A program made the translations under genes and the position numbers. Positions 46,203 through 57,705 of a stretch of DNA of 64,000 nt are shown here, in pieces (position 1 is the first letter of the stretch; every line of letters begins with the position of its first letter). Origin of the DNA: Pseudisothecium myosuroides (Eukaryota > Streptophyta > Bryopsida > Hypnales > Lembophyllaceae); NCBI GenBank assembly GCA_951799445.1, contig OX637297.1, positions 10,292,001 to 10,356,000 of the forward strand, in the 5' to 3' direction. A model generated the notes under the pieces. It did not search any database, was not told the DNA's origin, and worked only from the letters and a program-made list of their open reading frames with translations.

Positions 46203-48500
46203 TTCACTGCAGCATGGTAGAAGGAGATGTTAGTTTCGACATTGTCCGATAGAGCAGATGGTTCCTCGATATTATTCCCGTTTCAACTTTAAATTTCATC
46301 CTTAGTCGTGGGATCTCACGACGGCCATTATTTAGATCTTGGAAGAGAAGGAATGGTTTCGTGATCATTTTGGTGATCAGGTTTTACAAACTACCGTTGT
46401 CGTGGGATATCACGATCGATTACATTCACGGACAGTAGTGGGCAGGAGGTTACTGCATCTCAATTCACTTATTGAAGGCATCCTGGCATATGACAACGGC
46501 ACTAATTAACATAGAATGGAGATTGAAATATCTTAGAAGTAGATCGGTGATGATCTGTGAAACCATTGTCCGTTGTGGGATCCCACGATTAATTGTTCAC
46601 ATAATCAGGGCTATTTATTAACGCGCCTGCATCTCAATTTTTCTACCCACGCTAGATTTTCTCGTCGTGATTTTCCATGACGGTTTAGTACTTGAATGCT
46701 CTAAGTAGGTGGTATTCTAATTGTTAAGTCAAGGTCAGGTGCGGTCTTTACTATCCTCCATCAGGGGATCCCACGATGGGTTACTAATCCGCTGGTCTGG
46801 ATATAGTTTTCGTCTCGACATCTGCTCATTGGGGGATCCCACGATGGGCCACAAACCCTAAAATTCGGGTGGCGGCGCAGTGGTCGGCGGCTAGGGTTTC
46901 AAATCAGGGGTCCTATGATGCTCGAATCTATACAAGGATTGCCCTGTCGTGGGATCTCACGATGCATGGTTTTAGGGTCACTATCCGCGGTAACAGGGTC
47001 ACGTACTCATTACCGTGTGTTCTTCTCGGCATATGTACTATCGTATTTTTTAGCCATGTTTATAATAGCCACTATGACAGAGGCTCTACTACCCTCTTTT
47101 TCAGCAAAGTGCATACCAATGCAATTGCAAACAGCCATACTCTAATAATTAACAATGTTTATAACTTAGACATTGCAAGCAAGAAACGGAAAGTAATGAG
47201 AATATAGTTCAAAGTAACTTACGGGTCCTTCCAAACTGGGAGGTTTGCTGTACGCTGGGATGGACCTGCTGCCATCGTAGCTTCCGCTTGCACGGGTCCG
47301 GCCTTGTTTTCAGCTACTAGAAAAATGCCCTCCCGCTCTTCGAAAGATTGTTGTATGAAATTCAAATGCAGAAGAAATTGTAACTTCAATCATTCACTGA
47401 GAATCACAAACTCCTAACTTGTTTCTTCATGACTAGCCAAGTGAATTTAATTGAAGAGAAGGTAAACTTCATTCTAAAGTGATGGACTAAGTAGCCTATC
47501 GCACAGAAAACAAGCGTGTCTGATCATAGTCGTAAAATGCCTGCACAAACCATGTTCCTAATATCATTCACAAAAGAGTACTGTCTAACTAAATAATATA
47601 CAATGAACTCTTCGCTCCACTCCTCTTTGGAAGCAACATTCATGTTCCTTCACTTGCTTCAATTCGAACACTCACAACAGTCCATACAGATTGAACTTTA
47701 GTTTGTGAACTACATTAAGGCTAGCATTCTAGGGTCTATAGTGATGAACCGTGAACTACGATGCGTGAGGAGAGCCTACACTTGCAAGGAGGGCGAGTGC
47801 CATACAGCCATTGTATCCATGTACTAGATTCATTTGACAAGCTTGAATGGGATCAATTCTTTCCAAGCCTAGAAGCTAAACTCCAGAGCAAACGCACACC
47901 TCCATGCGATCACAATTCTACAACAAAGAAGTCAAATAATGAACCTCACCGCCAGAGAACTACAAAATCAAAATGCAGGTTTTGAGGTTGGACTACGATG
48001 AACTAACATGTTCAATGAGGTGGGTGAAGTCCCGCACCGTGTTGTTTTTCTCGCGCACAAGTCCGGACGCTTGCGCACCGCCTTTGCCAGGAAATGCTTC
48101 ATGCACTACCGCACTCCGCCACAAAAATTCACTGTTGTTCTCCGCGCACACACACTCCGCCAGCAAAATTTGAATATGCTCTTCCAATGTCCCTCGTTGC
48201 GCTCAACTCCGCGCACAGAAGTTCAACGCTCCGCCAACCAAAGAAACTCCACACAACCCAACTCACTCCAAATGTAAAGCTAGAGACAACGAAACTCACG
48301 GATTGCAGCAATCCGAATGAACGCGCAAGGAAGGAAAGCGGAGAAGCGCACGAAATCAAGAAGATGGAGAAGCACACGACGTCGGGAGAAGAGGGATGCA
48401 CGTTGACATCGTGGGGAGGAAAGGAAACGAGGAGAGGAAACCGTCGTGGGAGTCTGCTGACTTGGCGTTGTCAGGTGCAAGACGGCGGAGGTCATGACTG
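46203..48500 (-). promoter_or_regulatory. Leader, first intron and promoter of the ParB/HAD locus
   Basis: No long ORF. Six type B palindromes lie at 46,303-46,966. A GC-richer block at 48,000-48,500 is pyrimidine-rich on the minus strand (CTCTTCTCC and similar), as in plant leaders. It is therefore the likely promoter/5' exon, and several overlapping ORFs there are not accepted as genes. Confidence 0.4.
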
Positions 48501-48504
48501 CCCA

Positions 48505-48537
48505 CCCTCCTCATGATTACTGACATCATGAGGAGGG
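48505..48537. repeat. 12-bp inverted repeat (hairpin) with 9-nt loop
   Basis: CCCTCCTCATGA (48,505-48,516) and TCATGAGGAGGG (48,526-48,537) are perfect complements. Confidence 0.9.
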
Positions 48538-49435
48538 CTTGACTAGAAGTCTCAAGCTAAATAATCACTCATTACACAAAATGCTGAAATTAGGTCGCAC
48601 ACTTGCACCTCACTAATTTCTTGACATTCGATAATTATTACATAAATATTTTTTGTTTCTCTATAAGAATGCACTATTCTTTATTTAAATATTGTTGCTA
48701 TTGGAACTCTTGAAACTCCATGTCTACAAATAAAAATAATTGTAGAAACGTTTATTTACTTTGATGGCTTATAAAGTAACTTTGTTGAAATAAGGCAACC
48801 TAGTTTCACTATTTTGTCTACCTTCAATTAATTAGCACACTTACCAGAGGAAACTTCCTACTTTGCATCCATACTTACCTCCAAGTCTTCAACTCCTTTG
48901 TTAAGTGTACACTTCAAATATCAAGACTCGAAATCAAGAAAAAAATGCAAAACAAAGACGGAATTAAATATTAATGCCAAAAAAAATTAAATGTTTTCCT
49001 AAGTAAAATCAAAATAATAGAGTATAATTCCATAAATGATTCAATTCATACATTAAACCTTCAATCGTAAGGTCAATCATACTATACTAGGGGTTTAAGC
49101 ATGTTAAGTAAAAAAATTACTAAAGTTTCATTGAAGCCTACTTTCCATGGAAACCAACCAAAAATAATAAAATTAAAAAAAATTAAATTAAATTAAATTA
49201 AATTAATAGAGCTCCTAAATTAGAATTCTTGAATTCAGGCACTACGAAAACATCTTGTTATACAACTGTCACTCTTACTAGAAGTGACTACAAAAACGGT
49301 TTGAAATAAATTTCAATTGACAACCTGGACTACAAGAAGCTTAATTATTTCTATCATGACAAATGAAGAAACTAAACAATTTTTTCACAGTCACATCGTC
49401 CATCCACAAACAAGGCTATTAATAAATAAAATAAA
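48538..49435. other. AT-rich DNA, no gene seen
   Basis: An AAATT run lies at about 49,180-49,205. Nothing else is recognised. Confidence 0.5.
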
Positions 49436-49725
49436 ACGTATACGAATAATATATGTCGGTATGGAAAAAAAATGTACAAGTTGTAAATACTCCGCTCATG
49501 AAGTGAAGAGTCATGAGCGGAAAAAGTCCATGCTACGTTTTCCCAAACTTACCACGTAACCTAAAAAAATCCCTTCGGTCCTGCGGTTCAAAGACCTCTC
49601 ATTCCATAAATCATGTATGATGTTGTACGAGTTAATTTGAAAAAAAAAAATGTAATTCAAGTTTTAAATACTCTGCCCATGCAAACATTAGTTACGAATC
49701 ATGAGCGATTTAATTTCATGGATTG
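49436..49725 (+). repeat. Satellite C, direct (about 1.5 units of 181 bp)
   Basis: TACAAGTTGTAAATACTC at 49,475 and a variant at 49,656. Each is followed by a dyad, CCGCTCATGA / TCATGAGCGG in the first unit (49,492-49,520), then ACCACGTAACC. It shares modules with satellites A and B. Confidence 0.75.
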
Positions 49726-50360
49726 CTACAGTGATTTCTAGATTTAACCTTTGGTTTTGATGATTATTATTTTTTGACAAGCCGCTAAATATGCCTTTAA
49801 CATAATGAACTTTGATTTCTAGTTTGCACTTGTGTCATTTTTCTAGAAAATGATTAGTCCAAATTATTTAATTAAATAGAAATGACTGTAACGATTACAT
49901 AAGTACAGGAGACATTGTTGATGATTGTCCTATATAATTCTTTCTCATTCATCTCCCAAGCAATCATTTTGATGTATACAATCAACATGATTGGCAAATG
50001 TGTAATGAAGAAATAATATCTAAATTATCTTATATTTTCTATATTAATTGTCTTGCAATGATCATTGAATAGATGTAGACAAGAACGTGATTGCCCGAGG
50101 TTTTTTGGGCATACTAGGTATTAATCTATTTAATTTACTTGTATTTTGGAGCATATCTGGAGACAGTTCTCCAAAGTACGTGACCAAGCCCAGCCGCCCA
50201 TAATCTTGGAATTACTTACAAAAAATGGAAATTAAAAAAAACAATGTCAAACAAAGGACATTCAAAAATGATCTTCAATTTATGAAAAAAATAATATTAA
50301 GTTACAATTTCAATTTTTTGTTTTTAAATCAACATGTAATATGTATTGCAATTTGGAAAA
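49726..50360. other. Spacer of the satellite C fold-back
   Basis: AT-rich, no gene or RNA signal. Confidence 0.5.
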
Positions 50361-50640
50361 ACGTACCATGGACTTTTCCTGCTCATGACTTCATGAGCGG
50401 AAGATTAAGAACTTATACATTCTTTTTTTAATACCGACATGTATTGTTTTATGTATGATTTATGGAATGAGAGTTCTTTGAATGAACCGCAATCGGAGGA
50501 GGACCTTTTTAGGTTACGTGGTAAGTTTGGAAAAACGTAGCAAGGACTTTTCCCGCTCATGCCTCTTCACTTCATGAGCGGAGTATTTTGAACTTGTACC
50601 TTTTTTTTCCATACCGACATGTACTATCTTATGAATGAAA
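50361..50640 (-). repeat. Satellite C, inverted (about 1.5 units)
   Basis: TTCATGAGCGG at about 50,391 and 50,572 followed by GAACTTGTAC-like sequence in reverse sense, about 182 bp apart. It pairs with 49,436-49,725. Confidence 0.75.
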
Positions 50641-51240
50641 TTGCTAGACATTTTTAAAATGAAGCCATTCCATGGCAGGGCCCATTTCATTCCCCATTTT
50701 TTTTAATTCACGTGAAGATGGATTTTCCAACGGGCAAGAAGTGAAAATAGTGGTGGAATCTAAATCCTAAGAGCAATTACAACTTCCAGTCTTCCACGAT
50801 AGAATTTTATGCATGCATGTATGAAATTCCATGACATTTTTAAAATGAAGCCATTCCATGGCAGGGCCCATTTCATTCCCCATTTTTTTTAATTCACGTT
50901 AAGATGAATTTTTCAACAGGCAAGAAGTGAAAATAGTGGTGGAATCTAAATCCTAAGAGCAATTACAACTTCTAGTCTTCCACAATAGAATTTTATGCAT
51001 GCATGTATGAAATTCCATGACATTTTTAAAATGAAGCCATTCCATGGCAGGGCCCATTTCATTCCCCATTTTTTTTAATTCACGTTAAGTTGGATTTTCC
51101 AACGGGCAAGAAGTGAAAATAGTGGTGGAATCTAAATTCTAAGAGCAATTACAACTTCCAGTCTTCCACAATAGAATTTTATGCATGCATGTATGAAATT
51201 CCATGATATTTTTAAAATGAAGCCATTCCATGGCAGGGCC
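50641..51240. repeat. Satellite D (3.2 units of exactly 186 bp)
   Basis: The GACATTTTTAAAATGAAGCC landmark (GATATTTTT in the last) lies at 50,647, 50,833, 51,019 and 51,205. Units are nearly identical. The array ends in the middle of GGCAGGGCCCA at 51,240. Confidence 0.95.
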
Positions 51241-51840
51241 CAGGGTGAAAGTACGCTAGACCCTTGTACTTTTGCAGTCACAATGCAGTTTTTGGTAGAG
51301 TACCTGAACTTTGTACTTGAAAAGAGTATGAAGAATCATTGATTTCTGGGGCATTGATCTAATGAAGGAGTAGGCAAGGTGCCGAAGTTCTTATTTGCAT
51401 TGTTGAATGGGGTTTAAAACTTATTTATCCATGTTAATTTTGTACTTTTAGTGATTAAACTTAAAATGTCACAAGTACTAAAAAAACAAAAAAGTACTCA
51501 AAAGTCTACTGAGAATTGCTTGGATTTAGCTAAATCTCACGGAGGAAATAGAAAATGGAATGGCCTTTTCAGAACCGTTAGAAGATTGGTTGTTTAGTTT
51601 CATATTTGGTGTAGATCTACAAAATTAGTATTGGTACTTTAATAGGGCAAAAGTGTACCAAAAAACATTATTTTGGTCTATCTAAGCCGTGATTCTTGGT
51701 GCCCGTAGCTATTTCCAGGTTGACTAATCAACGAATACAAGAAAAAATAAATTTTCCTCCGCCTATGAATATCCGTGTTCTTGCGGTCATTCTGTACAAA
51801 AAGTACTTGGAGTACCAAGTGTACAAAAGTGGGCATACAT
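51241..51840. repeat. GTAC-rich upstream region
   Basis: About a dozen GTAC cores in phrases such as TTGTACTTTTG, AAGTACTAAAA and AAGTACTTGGAGTACC. The same motif is dense at 55,240-55,740, 57,700-57,800 and 58,970-59,270. Confidence 0.5.
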
Positions 51841-51892
51841 CTGGACCGTCCGTTTTCAGCTTTGCTCATCGCCACCGTTGAGCTCTGACATC

Positions 51893-52523
51893 CAGATCCT
51901 ACATTCATGGTCGCCGAGTGCTGACAACGGCCGCCTCATGGCTGCAGCATCTGCAACACCCCTTTGCGCTTGGATGATTCAACTATGTGATTTTTTTGCA
52001 ATTGCTTTAGCATGCACAGCTTTGGGTGCAGACCATCCCCTTCGCATCTTCATTAGAAGCAAAAACACAGGTCAAATTGTAGCAGAGGCAGCACAAGGCA
52101 GCAAGCATGACACTGGTAAGAATCCAAAAAACATTTCTTCGTCGTTGTGATTGAAGTTTGATGATGTCCGACCAGTAATTTGGAGAGGTTATCATCTTGC
52201 AGTTGGAGATCTTTATGCTCGCATTAGTCTTAACCATCCTTCAACGAGTCTTTGACTTCTGCCTGGGATGGTTTATCAGATTGAGAGGCTCAGGTGGACC
52301 GCTAGTGATGTTAGATGAGATCCACGCAACGGACGAGATTCAAGGATTGGACCCTATGCCACCTGATGTTGTGTTTGCAAAGAAATTCTACGCTGTTAAG
52401 TGTGGTTACAAACCTGGATTGTACTTCAGTTGGCATGAGTGTGAGAAGGAAGTCAAGGGTTTCAAGAACTCGGAGTTCCAAAGTTTCAAGACTCTATCGG
52501 AGGCTCAGCGTTACTTGAGATGA
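51893..52523 (+). CDS. Fragment with RNase H1 N-terminal (viroplasmin-like) domain
   Basis: The supported part is 52,201-52,523, after a TTGCAG acceptor. KKFYAVKCGYKPGLYFSWHE followed by a GFKNSEFQSFKTLSEAQRYL-type tail is the RNase H1 N-terminal, RNA/DNA-hybrid-binding fold (PF01693 type). A hydrophobic segment (IFMLALVLTILQRVFDF) precedes it. An upstream ORF (51,878-52,117) ends at a TG/GTAAGA donor, but the phase does not match, so I cannot join them. No catalytic RNase H domain follows before the TGA at 52,523. The phrase CATGCACAGCTTTGGGTGCA occurs at 52,011 and again at about 52,591, which suggests a local duplication. Plant mobile elements and RNase H1 genes both carry this domain. Confidence 0.5.
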
Positions 52524-54209
52524 GTCCAGTTTACAAGAGTTTAGCCCTAGACGTTCAGTTTGTGAGTGACTTTTTTCTAATCGCTCTACCATGCACAGCT
52601 TTGGGTGCACACCATATGACACACCCTTGCCTTTGCACTTTCTTCTTGAACTATTAGTTTTATTTTGCCATGAGTGCTGGTCTTTGGTTTAGACAGGCCA
52701 ATGATGAAACGTGCGTGTGGAATTGTGCTGCTTAGCAAGTTTGCTTTCTCAGCACGATGGTTGCCATCTCTTCCTCACCCTCTTCTCGTGTGCAAACATT
52801 ATTGACTTGGTCACCTTGAACTTGAGAGGCTAGTTCTCATGTAGAGAAAGGCAAGACGTGCTGCATAGCTCACTACTTGTCTGGTTTTCAATAAAAAATG
52901 CAAGCAGTCTGGGTGCCGCCGGTAGCTCATTGCTCTCCTGAGCTTCTTCTTCCTCGTATTAGTGTCTTCAAGGCATATTTTGAATTTTGCACCCTTGATT
53001 CTCAGCTTCATGGTCCCTACAGCTAAGGATGAATCCAGTCAGAGTACATTAGTCTTCACGGGAATGGAATTTGGGCTTCTTCTCTCTCAAATACATATTC
53101 AATTTCCTCTCTCATGCTCGATATTGTATTCAATTTTGTTTTTTAAACTCTACCTGCAAATGAACCTTGTTAAAAAGCAAGTCGAACTGGCATTGCATGT
53201 TTGCACCTTCACATTGTAAAACAATACAAGTAATTATACCTGCATGCTTCTCCACCTTAGGAGTACAAAAATCCACGCAATTCAGAAAGCAACACATTTT
53301 AATTATCACGACAACAAGCCCAATTTATTAACACTCCTCACTTTCTTGGTTAACACGGCATGGAATTTTGAATTGAATGAGTATATGCTGTGAGTACGTA
53401 TACACGTACAATGAGTACATTATATGGTTTAGATTCCTAACTCTAAACCCCGATCCTATTTTTTAGGGACGCCAAGCCCAAGATGCCGTCGCCACCAGCC
53501 TCCCCCGAGTCTCCACATCGGCATCTGTCTCCCTCTCCCTCCTTGTCAACGTAGTTGCTGCATTCCGATGCATTGTCTGCTTGCTTGTGAAGTCAAATTC
53601 TTTTGCAGTCTGTACAAGCCTTTCATCTGTAGAAAATGCGATTTCTCCTTCTTGTTTCGCTAAGCGATGTCTAAGTCCAGGCAGCGGTACCTTCTTGTCC
53701 AAAAGTTGATAACATCGTACTTCCCTGCGAGAGACCTGCAGCCTGGACTGCTCTCCCTTACTACGGAGTTAGACTCCCTTGTGTACACACATGATAGCAA
53801 GAGCAGTGAGTTTTGTTATGTTTCTAAAACCCCCGTGTCTAAACGAGGGAACTCTGACTATTATCTAGGCAAATGCAACACCGTATCTGAAGAGTCCCCA
53901 AAGCGTGCTCTATTTGAAACCGCTGTTTCTCTTTATTCCTTTAGTAGTTTCGATTACCTGCCTTCTCTATCTGATGTAAACTTTTCCATAGGTTCCCCCA
54001 CGGGTAGCAGTGAGTCTGTTGCATGTAGGAGGTGATAGGCGATCACAATTTGGTGAGTATTTTGGGATTCTTATGCACACTTCTTTGAACTATTTTGTTT
54101 TCATTGGGGTGTGAAATCCACTTTCTACACGTACTCATCTTTTGCATATTCATGTAACAAATGTTAATACTTACGTATTCCAAATGTATTGTCTCGTAGG
54201 GTGTTATTC
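52524..54209. other. Leader region of the second transposase-like gene
   Basis: 52,524-53,460 shows nothing convincing. 53,461-53,560 is pyrimidine/GC-rich, as in a plant leader. A 122-codon ORF at 53,667-54,035 is Ser-rich with no domain and may be an upstream exon or leader. An acceptor-like TCGTAG precedes the ATG at 54,210. Confidence 0.35.
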
Positions 54210-57200
54210 ATGGGGAACGCTGGAAAGAGGCAACGGATGCGACATGGAATTCGTCGACCTGGTCCTGCAGCAAGGGCTTCTGCAACAAGTTTGCAGGAAG
54301 AGGACATAATTGCTACAACAAGCGCAGCTAGAGAACGTAAGGCTGCACAGAGAGCATGTGTGTGAGAGAGAGAGAGAGGTAGAGACACGTGATCTTGCTT
54401 CAGAGTCTTTAGACCGTGACGTTGACGACCAACTGCCAGTGAGGGAGTTGAATTGGATCTCTTTGCGAATAGCTCAGAATATTGTTGGGGAGTTGAGGAG
54501 TTGTCCAGGCCCTTCTAGTAGAAAGGATGTTGTTAAGAGGATCATGAAGCATACCACTTTCTGGCCTCTCTTACCTGTATACTATCCTAGGCCTCAGGAG
54601 GCAAAAGTCATTCATGCTTTCATGGAGAACTTTAAGAATGAGTTGCAGTTGGTGAAGATGGAAAACTCAAATGACCTTCTAGCAAGAAAGAGTGCATTGT
54701 TAGATGCTGCAGTGAGTTTGGGAGTTGAAGGGGTGTCGGCCTTGTCGCGTGTACTGGAAACTTCCGTAGATAGCATCAACATAGCGATGAATAGAAGAAT
54801 TTATGGGTTGAATCCTGATGAGAGAGTGCCTCGACTTCGCCTCAACCGTCAGAAGAGAGAAGGATTGTCTCAATACATCAAACAAAGAATTGAAGAATGG
54901 TGGAGTAATCAGACCAAGGTTTCGCCAAATAAGAAGGACGTTGTGAGACACAATATCGGACGGAATCTATGGGCGGAACCTCATCCTACGCACTACCTCT
55001 GCGAGACACAGGTAAGATCTTAAATTGACATTGTATGTGTTGTACGTTCTTCTTGATCTTGTATGCAAATTTCGACCATAGAATACAACTCATTAGTATC
55101 ATTAGATGTACACACAGCACTATATACCAAATTTGCGTAATTGTGAAGTCCCTAGTGCCTTGATGTAGGCAACAAAAACTGTCAACACACAATGGTATAA
55201 GTGGGTGCAAGAGTTTGTATATTAAATACCATGCATTCCATTTTTTAGTACTGCCTTAGTACTCCTTGTATGGGTTTACGTATCAAAGATGACATAGTTA
55301 AGATTTGTGTCAAATGCTCTGGACTCTTAATGTACACAGAGATTGAATGTATAAACACTTACTACACTTTCTATCTATGTTGTACTTTTGGGTTCTGTGA
55401 ATAAGGATTGTATTAGTACATTCTAGACAGCTTGTACATATGTTGTACTTTTGGGGTTCAGGGTTCAGGGATTTCGTTAGTTTATTTTATACTTAGTGTG
55501 TATATGTTGTACTTTGAGGGTCGGTGAATAAAGATTGTTGAATACATTATGTATACTTTGTGTATATGTTGTACTTTTGGAGTCTGTGAAAAGGGATTAT
55601 TTAATATACTATGTTTAGTACCAATTTATTTATTGTACTGAACGTACAAAATTCCAGAGATATAGTACTTTAAAATCACTTATTGTATACATTTTGTACT
55701 TTGTTTCATTTTTCAAACCGGGTTGTACCGTGTTATATAATCCTTAGTAAAATGGGTGTAACAATTCTGAGAATGTCTTATTGTTTGGCAGACCACATTC
55801 TTCTTGCGTTTTCAGGAGGCTCATCCGAAGTGTAGCGTGAGGCAGAGGGACTTTGAGAGGTTGAAACCATGGTGGATTCGGAAATTGAAGGAACGAAACA
55901 CCCGTTGTTGTATTTATTATGTATAGATGGACTTCATGAAGGTTGCCTTGAGCCATCTCAGAGATAAACTGAGGGGATTGCATTCAACAATCACATGCAC
56001 ATGTGATTGTCAGGTTCGTAAGGGTGAGGTTCAAGGGATTTGCCATGCACACGAGGTGATTTATAAGCGCATTACATTGATGTGGGAGTCTTGTGTGTGT
56101 CCTAAAGGAGAACTAGATGTGGGGCACAAGCTTCAGTGCCTCATGGGGGAGTGTCCAAATTGTGGCTTTCATTTATTTCCCCTTTGCCCTCTGGAGTTAT
56201 CTAGTACTGACTCCTTTACTGTGAAGTGGAAGTGTTTTGAATACTATGAGGTGGGCATTGACAAGAGGACTGGGAAGCCCAAGAAGCGGCTGAGGGAGGC
56301 TTTCAAGGATACCCCTGTGCAAGAATTCCTATCCCACATGGAGAAGACAGTGTGTACGTTCATCACCCACAACTTCAGAGCAAGGTGGCAGGATGAACAA
56401 TGCCAACTGATGATGAAGAATGTTCCAGAGGGAGTACTTGTGTGTCACATTGATTTTGCTGAAAATTACAGCTTTGCTATTCAAAATGAAGTCCAGAGTT
56501 TGTATTATTTTAGCATGTCCATAACCATCTTTGTCCACATTACCATGTGGAAGGAAGGTGAAACTATTATGAAACAAACTCACTTTTATATTTCTGATGA
56601 TAAGGTTCACGATTCTGCTTATGTCCAGCATTGCTTGCTCTTACATTGGGACTGGTTGGAGGACTCTGGATTTACTCCAGAGGAACATTGGGTGTATAGC
56701 GATGGTTGTAGCGCTCAATTCAAATGTGCAACAGCCATGTACTTTGTGGCAAAATATCCCATGCTCATTAAGGGATGCAAGATGCGGTGGAGTTTTTTTG
56801 AGAGTGCCCATGGCAAAGGAGAGTGGGATGGTGCAGGTGCAATAGTGAAGAGGGCTTTGCGTGCGGAGCAGATCCAAAATCCTTTGAGGCAGTTGGCAAA
56901 TGCTACACAAGTTGTTGACTTCCTTCAAGAGAATTACACCGAGAGGGTTCCAAGTTCCTACAAGCAAACGAAGCAAAATGCGGCCCCTCCCCTCTCTCGT
57001 GTTTTTTGGAACATTGGAGAGACAGAAGTTGCCCATAGTGACAGGAGCATCCAATGCAGCACTTTGCCTGGATCAAAATCGCTCTACTCCATTACGGGCT
57101 TCTCTGAAACCGACCCTACCTCTTGAGGACACGTACTTTGTCTTGTTTTTGTATACCATGCATTGATGGTGATTGCGCTAATTGCTTGAATTCCTTTCAT

Positions 57201-57705
57201 GTGCAGGGCTGGGACATCCACAAAATGGTTCCAGAGAGCACTGCTTCAGTTGCTGCACAGATGGAGGAAATGGACGATGAGGCTAACTGGATCCATGATG
57301 GTGTGTCATTGGAATTAGGAAACTTGGTCGAGGCGGGTGATAATTTCATGATACCTGCAGAAGAGGATAATGAAGATGGTGTGGATTTTTACATTTTGCA
57401 GTGCACAAGATCCAAGTTTGAGCTGGAGGAGCCCCTAGACTGTCCATGGGGGGGGTTTTGTTGCTGGGGATGAGGTCATAAAGGCCAAATACTTCAAGAA
57501 GCACGGATGTGGAGATAAAACCTACTTATTTTGTGATAAAGCTGTGGATGCACATGTGGACTCACATCTAGTCAGGGCGTGCAAATTTCCCATGGTTATT
57601 GCTGCTCACAGGGCCAAGGGCTCCCCAGTGTATAAGATGTCCAGCAAAAGTGTGAGGGTCTGTGAAGATGCTTTGCGCGACTGGTGGGCATTCCATGAGC
57701 AGTAG
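54210..57705 (+). pseudogene. Second transposase-like gene with candidate DDE motifs
   Basis: The start is placed at ATG 54,210 (MGNAGKRQRMRHG). A shift in a (GA)n run at about 54,366 leads into the frame that continues to 55,011, where an intron CAG/GTAAG to GGCAG (55,012-55,791) joins phase 0. TAG at 55,924 and two single-base shifts (about 57,118 and the G run at 57,449) break the rest. The last frame ends at TAG 57,705. Exon 2 has Cys pairs (CTCDC, CPNCG) suggesting zinc binding. HIDFAENY (about 56,447), YSDGCSAQFK (about 56,696) and FFESAHGKGEWDG (about 56,800) form a D..D..E/D pattern like an RNase H-fold transposase. The family is distinct from DUF7869. No terminal repeats were identified. 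Confidence 0.65.
55376..55620 (+). repeat. 62-bp imperfect tandem repeat in the intron
   Basis: TATGTTGTACTTTTGG-like phrases at about 55,376, 55,438, 55,502 and 55,563. Confidence 0.7.

Larger units (their letters stand above)
37998..46966. repeat. Type B palindrome family (about 25 copies)
   Basis: Consensus ATCGTGGGATCCCACGAT, a perfect 18-bp palindrome with GATATC or GATCTC centre variants. Clear copies lie at about 37,998, 38,977, 39,325, 40,042, 41,669, 41,779, 41,887, 41,995, 44,499, 44,557, 44,672, 44,737, 44,800, 46,303, 46,398, 46,572, 46,761, 46,827 and 46,945. Weaker ones lie at 38,219, 39,533, 41,568, 42,393 and 42,700. They occupy the leader, introns, coding exons and 3' side of one minus-strand locus, and I saw none elsewhere in the window. 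Five sit in the 453-bp intron 44,430-44,882. Confidence 0.9.

Noticed and set aside
48008..48516. Protein-coding gene on the plus strand near 48.1-48.5 kb
   Set aside because: Both strands are open, with no domain; better explained as the GC-richer leader of the minus-strand locus.
52201..52523. Integrated pararetrovirus suggested by the viroplasmin-like domain
   Set aside because: No reverse transcriptase, movement or coat gene nearby; the same domain is normal in RNase H1 and plant elements.
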